From DATBFX01 sp036558305 (GTDB lineage: Bacteria; Chloroflexota; Chloroflexia; Thermomicrobiales; UBA6265): a stretch of 27,448 bases of DNA. Shown here in pieces: positions 7,345-14,369 of this stretch. How positions within the stretch are numbered: the first letter of the stretch is position 1; every line of letters begins with the position of its first letter. The notes under the pieces were generated by a model that worked only from the letters and a program-made list of their open reading frames with translations, was not told where the DNA came from and ran no database searches. The DNA lies in NCBI GenBank assembly GCA_036558305.1, contig DATBFX010000006.1, forward strand, positions 1 through 27,448. Reading direction: 5' to 3'. Position numbers and translations under genes: made by a program.

Positions 7345-9959
7345 GACGAGGCTGGGCGACCGGTCGGTTCGGAACCGATTTGCAAGGCCATTCGTGCCGC
7401 CGCTTCTCGCGAATCGACGCCCAACTTGCTCAACACCGCCGAGACGTGGTGCTCGACCGTTTTCGGCGAGAGGAACAAGGAGGTCGCGATCTCGGCATTG
7501 CTGCACCCGGCGGCGACGAGTGCCAGCACCTCAGCCTGGCGCTCGGTCAACCCGACCGGATGGGATTTCGTCGCCAGTCTCGGCCCGCGAGGAATCCGAC
7601 GGGCCCCGCGCTCGCGCAACTTGCGCGACACCTGCGCCGCCGCCGGGCGCGCACCGAGCGCCTCGAACGTCGCCAGCGCCTCGCGAAGCGGTTCCTCTTC
7701 GCCGGCATCGGCAAGGGCGCGCGCCATTTCGTACGGGCAGTTTCGCTCCTGCCAGGCAGCAGCCGCGGCGCGCCAGTCACCGGCCAGTTGTCGCCGATAC
7801 GGCTCAGCACCGCCGGGGAGGTCGCTGTCCGTCGCCCCGGCGCGCCAGAGCCAGAACCCGAGCTCGCCGACGAACCATTCGTGTCGGTGCGCCATCGCCA
7901 AATCGAACGCCGCCCTCGCCTCCTCGACTGTTCGTTGCCGATCGCCCGCCTGCCAGGCGGCCTCCGCCCGCGCCGCCCGGACCGGCGCCAGTCGTTGCAG
8001 CGTGCCGGTCGGTTGCGCCAGCTCCAGCGCCGCGTCCAACGCCGACCAGTTCTCCGGATCGCCGCGACGGGTGCGGACGCGACCGAGCGCGACGGACGCC
8101 ATGATCCGGCTGATCGCGGCTGCGTGCGGCGCCGCGAGCACCGTTTGGGCCGCGTCCGTCGCCTCCGACCATTGCCCCTGGTAGAAGTGCGCGAGGGCCA
8201 GCCAGGAGAGCATGTACCAGCGAGCATCGTCGAGGTCGTGATCGATCGCGTACGAAATACCGTCGACCAAATACCGGTCCGCCTCGGAGAACCGGAAAAC
8301 CTCGCCGTAGGCCGAACCGAGATTGCAGTACGCGTTGGCGGCGACTCCGTCGAGACCCGCGCGCTCGGCGATGAGCAGACTTCGTTCCAGGTGTAGCCGC
8401 CCCGTCTCGTCGCCGGAGACCAATTTCGCCGACCCGATCACGTTCTCGGCACCGGCCGCGGTCTCGGCATCCCCGTACCGACGGGCCACCGCGAGGGCGC
8501 GCCCGCCCCACGCGATCGCCTCGTCGCAATCGCGATTCAGCATCCGTAGACCCGCCTGGGCGCGATAGGCCAATCCCAGCAGCGCGCTCTCGGGTCCGCG
8601 TTCCAGCAACTCGATGGCGATTCGACTGGCCGCCTCGGCGTCGGCGTTCCGCCCCGAATTGACGTAGAGGGAAACCAGGCGGCAATGGTTCTCGGCCACT
8701 GCTCGCTCGTCGCCGAGATCGCGCCGGATTTCGATCGCCTCCTCGCGCGCGGCGATCCCTTGATCGAGCTGGTCGGTCCACTGGCAGCCGGCGGCGAACG
8801 CCTCCAGAAGATCCGCCCGCTTCGCCGGCTGCAGTCCGGACGCGAATCGCAGCGCCCGTGCGTACTGATCGACCGCTTCGCGATGCGCACCAACCCGGTC
8901 GGCGCGTGCGGCGGCGACGGGCGCATGGCGAAGGACCGCGGCCGCATCCCCCGCCGCTTCCGCATGATGCGCCAGCCGGGCGGAATCGCGCGCCGCGTCG
9001 GGCCGTCCGGCCAGCACCGCCAGAATCCGCCCGTGCAGCTCGATCCGGCGCGGCGGAGGAATCGCTTCGAGGATCGCCTGCCGTGCCAGTTCGTGCCGGA
9101 ACACCAGGGCATCGTCCGTCGCGCGGAGCATCCCGCGGGAGATACAGTCCTCGACCGCACCATCAGCCGGGGCGGCGACCTCGCGCAACGTCCTCCCGTC
9201 GACGGCGGGTCCGATGACCGCCGCCGCCTCCAGCGTCGTCATGCCTGCCGCAGAGAGTCGTGCCGCCCGCGCCAACACCGCATCGCGCACGGTCGCGGGG
9301 AGACCGCTGCCGCCGCCGGCCAAGACCTCCGTCACGAAGAACGGGTTGCCGCCGGTGCGCCGGTGAAGCGCCACCGGATCGACGGTCGCACCGACTGCCA
9401 GTCGCCCGACCGCGGCGACGGACAGGGCCGGCAGCGTCATCCGGTGCACCGCGCTGGATGTCGCCAGATCGCCGATCGCGACGCGCAACGGATGCGTCCG
9501 GCCGACCTCGTCGTCGCGGTAGGTGACGACGAGCATCGCCCGAGAGGAAGCGACCCTGCGCCCGAGAAAGCGGAGCAGATCGAACGTCGCCTCATCCGCC
9601 CAGTGCGCATCCTCGACGACGAAGAGCGTCGACCGCCGCCGGTCGCTCAACCCCGCCAGCGCCGCCGCGAACACAAGTTCGCGGCGGGTGCTTTCCCGAA
9701 GCAGGCGATCCACCTCGCCGCCGAGCGCGGGCGCCACATCGAGCAGCGGCCCCAACGGTCGGGGTGTGGACAACGGATCACAGGCGCCAATCAGGATTCG
9801 GGCCGCGTCACGCTGCGTGTCGAGGAATCGTTCGACCAGGACCGTTTTGCCGATTCCCGCCTCACCCCCGAGGAAGACGAGACTCCCTTGCCCGGTCGCG
9901 GCCCGACCAAGCAAGATCCCCAGTTCGTCGAGGAACGACGCTCGTTCGAGGAGTTCCAT
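7341..9959 (-). CDS. Large LuxR-family regulator with AAA-type ATPase domain (LAL/MalT-like)
   Basis: An 872-residue transcriptional regulator. It starts at ATG 9959 with GGAGG 8 bases upstream. Walker A GGEAGIGKT is at 31-39, and Walker B with sensor motif VVEDAHWAD is near 118-127, in a STAND/AAA-type ATPase module. A long alpha-helical middle (about 330-780), rich in Ala and Leu, resembles tetratricopeptide repeats that bind an inducer or partner. A C-terminal LuxR helix-turn-helix spans about 795-860 (LTERQAEVLALVAAGCSNAEIA, then LSPKTVEHHVSAVLSKLGV). The architecture matches the LAL class, whose founder MalT binds a sugar with ATP and activates catabolic operons. It lies between the ApnL-like gene downstream and a Uma2 gene 44 bases upstream, so control of the neighbouring catabolic genes is plausible but unproven. 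Its ligand is unknown. Confidence 0.9.
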   Translation of the reverse strand: MELLERASFLDELGILLGRAATGQGSLVFLGGEAGIGKTVLVERFLDTQRDAARILIGACDPLSTPRPLGPLLDVAPALGGEVDRLLRESTRRELVFAAALAGLSDRRRSTLFVVEDAHWADEATFDLLRFLGRRVASSRAMLVVTYRDDEVGRTHPLRVAIGDLATSSAVHRMTLPALSVAAVGRLAVGATVDPVALHRRTGGNPFFVTEVLAGGGSGLPATVRDAVLARAARLSAAGMTTLEAAAVIGPAVDGRTLREVAAPADGAVEDCISRGMLRATDDALVFRHELARQAILEAIPPPRRIELHGRILAVLAGRPDAARDSARLAHHAEAAGDAAAVLRHAPVAAARADRVGAHREAVDQYARALRFASGLQPAKRADLLEAFAAGCQWTDQLDQGIAAREEAIEIRRDLGDERAVAENHCRLVSLYVNSGRNADAEAASRIAIELLERGPESALLGLAYRAQAGLRMLNRDCDEAIAWGGRALAVARRYGDAETAAGAENVIGSAKLVSGDETGRLHLERSLLIAERAGLDGVAANAYCNLGSAYGEVFRFSEADRYLVDGISYAIDHDLDDARWYMLSWLALAHFYQGQWSEATDAAQTVLAAPHAAAISRIMASVALGRVRTRRGDPENWSALDAALELAQPTGTLQRLAPVRAARAEAAWQAGDRQRTVEEARAAFDLAMAHRHEWFVGELGFWLWRAGATDSDLPGGAEPYRRQLAGDWRAAAAAWQERNCPYEMARALADAGEEEPLREALATFEALGARPAAAQVSRKLRERGARRIPRGPRLATKSHPVGLTERQAEVLALVAAGCSNAEIATSLFLSPKTVEHHVSAVLSKLGVDSREAAARMALQIGSEPTGRPASS

Positions 9960-10003
9960 CGTCGCGACCTCCGCACGGATCGCGCACCATTCCGACGCGT
10001 TCT

Positions 10004-10552
10004 CTACGGGAACAAATCGCCCACGCGAATCGAGAAACCCGGCAGGACCTCACCGCCGTCGAGCACCGCATCCGGACCAAGGGTGATCGGCTCTTCCCCG
10101 AGTTTATGGACGACGACCGATCGCGTCCGGGGATACAGGACCCACACCAAGGTCGTTCCCGCTTCCAGGTACGCCGCGATCTTTTCCGTCAACAGCTTGG
10201 GGTAGTCTCTGGGCGAGTAGATCTCAATCGCCAGATCGGGATAGAGATTCAGAAAACGCTCCCGCTCCTGTCCCTTGGGTACGCGTTCCGCCCGAACGAA
10301 AGCCACATCGGGGAAGAGGGTCGTCATTCGATCGGGAAAGAGCCGAAAGCCAGTTTCGGCAAAAAGGGCGCCGAGGCTGTGGGCAGCCACGAACGGCTTG
10401 AGGCAGACACATAGTTCGACGGTGACCTCGCCGTGCGTACCGCCAGCCCCCGGCATCCGATACAACTCCCCATCGATCAGCGCCAGCCGATACGGTTCGT
10501 GCCGCAACTTCCAGAGTTCTTCGACGGTCACGGGTTTCGCCTTCGGTAGCAT
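10004..10552 (-). CDS. Uma2-family putative restriction-endonuclease-fold protein (copy 2)
   Basis: A 182-residue Uma2 protein with the same core as the copy at 4672-5241: VTVEELWKL, ALIDGELYRMPGAGGTHG, LFPDVAFVRAERVP, LAIEIYSPRDYPKLLTEKIAAYL, LPGFSIRVGDLF. The conserved Glu, PD, Glu and Lys of the nuclease-like site are all present. The start ATG at 10552 has GGAGG 8 bases upstream. The two copies look well over half identical by eye and share unusual stretches such as the GAGGTHG loop and RTRS, so they look like a duplication within the genome. It stands 44 bases before the LuxR-type regulator gene on the same strand, probably in one transcript. Function of the family is uncertain. Confidence 0.85.
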   Translation of the reverse strand: MLPKAKPVTVEELWKLRHEPYRLALIDGELYRMPGAGGTHGEVTVELCVCLKPFVAAHSLGALFAETGFRLFPDRMTTLFPDVAFVRAERVPKGQERERFLNLYPDLAIEIYSPRDYPKLLTEKIAAYLEAGTTLVWVLYPRTRSVVVHKLGEEPITLGPDAVLDGGEVLPGFSIRVGDLFP

Positions 10553-10625
10553 CGCCGGAGCCTCCGCCGGGTTGCCTCTCTCACCTCGCGCATCGTATCA
10601 CGGCCTAATCGGGACGCCGGGTTCC

Positions 10626-11720
10626 CTATTGCAGGCGGCCCCGTGCGGCGATCGGCCAGATGACTTCGACCAGCCCATTGCGTATCCCGCAGAAGTGCTC
10701 ATGCAGGTGGTTGCATTGGTCGCCAAAACCGACCCAGAACTCGATCCGCTCGCCGACGCGTGGCGCCTCGCTCGGCGAGTCCAGCACGATCTTGCCGTGC
10801 TCGGCGGAAAGCGCGATCGGTTGGCTCGTTTCGATCCCCTTCACGGTCGGCGGGCGCATGCCAGGGTCGATCGACTTACGGCCGGCGTCGACGATGATCC
10901 GATCCGGTGCCGGCCGGCTCACCACCTGGGTCATCAGCGTCAACGCCGGCTCCACGCGGGCACCGAAGTCCCGGTAGATCTTGTCGCCGAAGATACCGCC
11001 GCCGGCCTGCACCTCCGTGATCCCTTCCACCGCCGCCGACGTCAAGTAGGTGCCGGTGCCACCGGCGGATACGATCTCGACCGCGATCCCTCTGGCCCGA
11101 ATCGCCTCGGCGGTCTCCACCAGTGAGCGACAGGCGCGGACGATCTCCGCGTCCCGCTCGGGCCCCGGCGCCATCGACATCGCCTGACCCTCCCAGGCCG
11201 TCACCCCGGCGAATCGCAGATGCCGGCAGCCGGCGATCTGCTCCGCCAGCGCCACCGTCGGCGCGCCGGCCTCGGTGCCACTGCGGTTCATCCCGGTATT
11301 GACCTCGATCGCCACGCCGATGGTGGATCCGTACTCCGTCGCCGCGGCGTCGAGCTCCCGGACGTTTTCGACGGCATCGACGGAGGTGATGACGTCGGCA
11401 TGGTGGCAAAGCTGCGCCAGCCGTCGGGTCTTGATCGGCCCGACGATCTGGTTGGCGATCAGGATGTCGCGAATCCCAGCCGCCGCCATCACCTCGGCCT
11501 CACCGACCTTCGCACAGGCCACCCCGATTGCCCCGGCCGCGAGCTGCTTGTAGGCGATCGCCGGCGTCTTGTGGACCTTCGTGTGCGGTCGCCAGGCGCA
11601 GTCGCGGGCCGCGATGTCCGCCGCCATCGCCGCAATGTTCCGCTCGAACGGATCGAGATCGATCAACAACGCCGGCGTGTCGAGCTCGCTCACCGGCAGC
11701 CCGACGAGTGACGTCAGCAT
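10626..11720 (-). CDS. PLP fold-type III enzyme, D-threonine aldolase / D-serine dehydratase-like (DSD1 family)
   Basis: A 364-residue enzyme with the alanine-racemase-type N-terminal barrel and a C-terminal metal-binding domain. The start at ATG 11720 places LDTPALLIDLDPFERNI at residues 13-29, as in the family. RPHTKVHK at 44-51 holds the Lys (probably Lys48) that binds pyridoxal phosphate. EVNTGMNRSG and VSAGGTGTY form the phosphate-binding part. The C-terminal segment reads GFGDQCNHLHEHFCGIR, where characterised D-serine dehydratases and D-threonine aldolases have a His-x-Cys/Asp metal pair. The first ligand here appears to be Asp, so the metal site may differ. Known relatives cleave D-threonine or eliminate water from D-serine or hydroxy-aspartate. 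The true substrate is not predictable. It lies between the second Uma2 gene and the toxin-antitoxin pair. Confidence 0.83.
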   Translation of the reverse strand: MLTSLVGLPVSELDTPALLIDLDPFERNIAAMAADIAARDCAWRPHTKVHKTPAIAYKQLAAGAIGVACAKVGEAEVMAAAGIRDILIANQIVGPIKTRRLAQLCHHADVITSVDAVENVRELDAAATEYGSTIGVAIEVNTGMNRSGTEAGAPTVALAEQIAGCRHLRFAGVTAWEGQAMSMAPGPERDAEIVRACRSLVETAEAIRARGIAVEIVSAGGTGTYLTSAAVEGITEVQAGGGIFGDKIYRDFGARVEPALTLMTQVVSRPAPDRIIVDAGRKSIDPGMRPPTVKGIETSQPIALSAEHGKIVLDSPSEAPRVGERIEFWVGFGDQCNHLHEHFCGIRNGLVEVIWPIAARGRLQ

Positions 11721-11765
11721 GTCCTATGTTCTCCCCTCGGACGACAGGTCACTTGACTACTCGCG

Positions 11766-12137
11766 CTAAAGGGCGACAACCTGACGCAGACGCACCTCCA
11801 CCGCCTGCATCGTCTCGGCAGAGACCGAACCGAGGCGGCGGATAAGGCGAGCGTAGGATATCGTCCGAATCTGCTCACACTGAACCACCGACGGAGACGG
11901 GAGTCCGCCCTCCGGTGGCCGGACAGGTACGTGCAGGTGCATTCCCCGGTGGCGACGAGTCAGTGCGAGGACGATGCAGAGTTCGTTGTTGGCTTCGTTG
12001 AACCGATTGTGGGATACGACGAGCACCGGTCGCCGTTTCCCCTGTTCGTGTCCCAGTGCCGGATCGAGGTCGGCGTACCAGACCTCTCCTCTCCGCGGAT
12101 CGTGCGGCGACGCTGCGGCAACTGGGGGTGGGCTCAT
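11766..12137 (-). CDS. MazF/PemK-family toxin (putative mRNA interferase)
   Basis: A 123-residue protein of the MazF/PemK/CcdB-fold toxin family. RRGEVWYADLDPALGHEQG, then KRRPVLVVSHNRFN, forms the first beta-hairpins with the conserved Arg-Pro. VVQCEQIRTISYARL carries the family Q-IRT motif near the RNase active site. The length is close to normal (110-125). The ATG at 12137 overlaps the antitoxin stop as ATGA, a typical toxin-antitoxin coupling, and is preferred over an in-frame ATG at 12149 that would overlap by 16 bases. Known MazF toxins cut mRNA at short specific sequences. The cleavage motif here is unknown. Confidence 0.85.
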   Translation of the reverse strand: MSPPPVAAASPHDPRRGEVWYADLDPALGHEQGKRRPVLVVSHNRFNEANNELCIVLALTRRHRGMHLHVPVRPPEGGLPSPSVVQCEQIRTISYARLIRRLGSVSAETMQAVEVRLRQVVAL

Positions 12138-12394
12138 TGCGCTTCCCATGACTCATCTTCGAGCCCGTCGAGAAGCGTCACGTCCCACTCCCGGTGCTCT
12201 TTCATGTACGAGGCCCAGTCTTCGGGGTCGGCACGCAGCCGCTCGAAATCGGCAGTCACCTGATTCCAGAATTCCTCTTCCTCCAGTCGCTCGACCGCCG
12301 CGGCCACGACCTCGCCGATCGGCTGCTTGCGACTCGCCGCCAACCGCCGCAATTGCGCGTGCGTCTCCTGAGGAACGCGGATCGTGACGCTCAT
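12134..12394 (-). CDS. Ribbon-helix-helix antitoxin partnering the MazF-like toxin
   Basis: An 86-residue protein. MSVTIRVPQETHAQLRRLAASRKQPIGEVVAAAVERL is a ribbon-helix-helix DNA-binding domain (beta-strand, then two helices) as in CopG/MazE-like antitoxins. The acidic, Trp-rich C-terminal tail (EEEFWNQVTADFERLRADPEDWASY) would wrap around and neutralise the toxin. The ATG at 12394 is chosen because AGGAGG lies 5 bases upstream; in-frame extension upstream would add non-homologous residues. The gene order antitoxin then toxin with an ATGA overlap is standard. By analogy the pair is expected to repress its own promoter. Confidence 0.82.
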   Translation of the reverse strand: MSVTIRVPQETHAQLRRLAASRKQPIGEVVAAAVERLEEEEFWNQVTADFERLRADPEDWASYMKEHREWDVTLLDGLEDESWEAQ

Positions 12395-12546
12395 TGCCGC
12401 CTCCTGTGACCTCGATGTAAACGCCATCGTATGCATAATTGTAGCATGATGCTTTCTGCTCGATCCGCACACCCGGCGCTGACACGGGCTGCGATGTCAT
12501 AATCGACCGCTTCTGGCAGATTGCCGTACGGAAAGGCGTGTCCTGA
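12395..12546. promoter_or_regulatory. Divergent promoter region of toxin-antitoxin pair and CocE-type gene
   Basis: This 152-base gap separates the antitoxin gene (minus) from the hydrolase gene (plus). On the plus strand an extended -10, TGtCATAAT, lies at 12495-12503, about 44 bases before the ATG at 12547, with no good -35. On the minus strand TACAAT (12443-12438) is a plausible -10 for the antitoxin gene. The perfect 8-base palindrome TATGCATA at 12430-12437 adjoins it and could be the autoregulatory operator of the ribbon-helix-helix protein. The stretch is clearly more AT-rich than its surroundings. All assignments are by eye. Confidence 0.4.
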
Positions 12547-14265
12547 ATGTCGATCGACCTGTCCCCCGCCGATGTCTTGCCCGCGGGGATTATTTCCCCC
12601 AAGACCGGCGACAAGACGACCGTCGTCCACGGTCTTCTCTCGCCGATGCGGGACGGCACCCTACTCTCGATGGACCTGATCCGACCCGACGCGCCGGGCG
12701 CCTACCCGGTCGTCCTGGTCCGCACCCCGTACGACAAAACCCTGAACCGCACGCCCTTCTACCAGTCCCTGGCCGAGCGCGGTTACGTCGTCGCCATCCA
12801 GGATACGCGCGGGCGGTTCAACTCCGACGGCGCCTTCTTCCCGTACAAAGACGACCGCGCCGACGGATACGACACCGTCGAATGGGTGGCCGCCCAGGAG
12901 TGGTGCGACGGCAACATCGGCATGGCCGGCGGCTCCTACGTCGGGCAGACCCAGTGGTTCGCCGCCGCCGACAACCCGCCGCACCTGAAGGCGATCGTCC
13001 CCACCGTCTCTCCTCCCGATGCCTTCCTGAACGAACCGATCTGCCACGGCTGCTTCCTGCTGCCGATGGGCGAATGGATGGTCAGGATGGGCCGCCGCTC
13101 CTGGCAAACACCGCCACCATTCGAGTGGTTCGACGAGATGCCCGACTACTTCCGCGCAATGCCGGCCGCCTCGCTGCCGACCGTTGCCAACTTCTCCTCC
13201 CCGTGGTGGGACGAGATGATGCGCCACCCCAATCTCGACGACCTCTGGCGCGCCTGCTCCTACCAGGATGCCTGGCCCACCATCTCGGTCCCCGCCCTCA
13301 ACGTCACCGGGTGGTGGGACATGAACTTCCCCGGCGCCCCGCTCAATTTCGCGGGGATGCGGAAACACGGCCGGACCGAGGCGGTCCGGCAGGCGCAACA
13401 GATCGTCATCGGTCCCTGGCCCCATCAGGTGAACCGGACCCGCCGTCTCAACGGCATCGACTTCGGCGATCAGGCCGTGGTCAACCTCAACGACTACACC
13501 GTCCGCTTCTACGACCGCTGGCTGAAGGGCATCGACAACGGCATCGAGCGCGATCCTCGCGCCTTCGTCTTCGTCATCGGCGCCAACGAGTGGTGGACCG
13601 CCGGTGATTGGCCGCTGCCCGAAGCCGAACCGACCCCCTTCTACCTCCACTCCCGCGGACACGCCAACAGTCTCAAAGGCGACGGCCGGCTCTCCACCGA
13701 TCCGCCCGGCGTCGAACCCGCCGACGCCTTCCGCTACGACCCCGCCGATCCGGTCGGTCTCTTTTGGAACCTCAAAGACGGTCCGGTCGACGACCGCATT
13801 CCCAGTATCCGCGACGACGTGCTCTGCTTCACCGGCGACCCGGTGACGGAACCGCTCGACGTCGTCGGCCCCGTCTCCTGCGTCCTCTACGCCTCCTCCT
13901 CCGCCCGCGACACCGACTGGCACGTCCGCCTCGTCGACGTCCACCCCGACGGCGCCGCCCGCTTCCTCTGCCACGGCATGCTCCGCGCCCGCTTCCGCGA
14001 ATCGTTCGAACAACCGACCCTGATGGAACCCGAGACGGTCTACCGCTTCGAATTTGGCATGGACGCCTGCGGGGTCCGCTTCCTCTCCGGTCACCGCATC
14101 CGGATCGAGGTGATGAGCAGTTGGTTCCCCGAGTACGACCGCAACACCAACTCCGGCGCCGCCAACAATTTCCTCGACGACAACCTCGTCGTCGCCCACA
14201 ACCGCATCTACCACGACGCCGGCCGTGCCTCACACGTCGTGCTGCCGGTCGTGCGCAACCGGTGA
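12547..14265 (+). CDS. CocE/NonD-family hydrolase (X-Pro dipeptidyl-peptidase-type acyl hydrolase)
   Basis: A 572-residue alpha/beta hydrolase of the CocE/NonD family. The nucleophile is Ser130 in GGSYVG, the acid is Asp258 in TGWWD, and the His is His293 in GPWPHQ. This gives a complete Ser-Asp-His triad in the family order. DTRGRFNSDG and DGYDTVEWVA upstream are further hallmarks. The C-terminal 200 residues form the jelly-roll (PepX_C) domain, containing PVTEPLDVVGPVS, DTDWHVRLVDVHPDG and GHRIRIEVMSSWFPEYDRN. Known members hydrolyse acyl esters, glutaryl-amides or X-Pro dipeptides. There is no signal peptide. The gene is followed after 104 bases by a peptide-type binding protein on the same strand, so it may process what that protein imports. 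Confidence 0.9.
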   Translation: MSIDLSPADVLPAGIISPKTGDKTTVVHGLLSPMRDGTLLSMDLIRPDAPGAYPVVLVRTPYDKTLNRTPFYQSLAERGYVVAIQDTRGRFNSDGAFFPYKDDRADGYDTVEWVAAQEWCDGNIGMAGGSYVGQTQWFAAADNPPHLKAIVPTVSPPDAFLNEPICHGCFLLPMGEWMVRMGRRSWQTPPPFEWFDEMPDYFRAMPAASLPTVANFSSPWWDEMMRHPNLDDLWRACSYQDAWPTISVPALNVTGWWDMNFPGAPLNFAGMRKHGRTEAVRQAQQIVIGPWPHQVNRTRRLNGIDFGDQAVVNLNDYTVRFYDRWLKGIDNGIERDPRAFVFVIGANEWWTAGDWPLPEAEPTPFYLHSRGHANSLKGDGRLSTDPPGVEPADAFRYDPADPVGLFWNLKDGPVDDRIPSIRDDVLCFTGDPVTEPLDVVGPVSCVLYASSSARDTDWHVRLVDVHPDGAARFLCHGMLRARFRESFEQPTLMEPETVYRFEFGMDACGVRFLSGHRIRIEVMSSWFPEYDRNTNSGAANNFLDDNLVVAHNRIYHDAGRASHVVLPVVRNR

Positions 14266-14369
14266 CCCTTGCCAGGATCGGACGTCGCTCCAATGACTTC
14301 CGTCACGCGCTATTATCCGCGCGTACGCCCACGCGATAGGTCGAAGATTCGGACAGGAGGAGGCTTGCC
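14266..14369 (+). promoter_or_regulatory. Spacer before binding-protein gene with -10-like element
   Basis: TATTAT at 14311-14316 matches the -10 consensus at 5 of 6 positions and lies about 55 bases before the GTG at 14370. No recognisable -35 stands 16-18 bases upstream, so a promoter here is only a possibility. A strong ribosome site, CAGGAGGAGG at 14354-14362, fixes the GTG start. No terminator hairpin separates the hydrolase and binding-protein genes. Confidence 0.3.

Noticed and set aside
6876..8396. A 506-codon plus-strand frame across the lactonase-like and LuxR-type genes
   Set aside because: It spans the junction of two well supported minus-strand genes and has no family-like sequence.
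12661..14214. A 517-codon minus-strand frame opposite the CocE-type hydrolase
   Set aside because: Val/Gly/Asp-rich shadow translation; the plus strand carries an intact catalytic triad.
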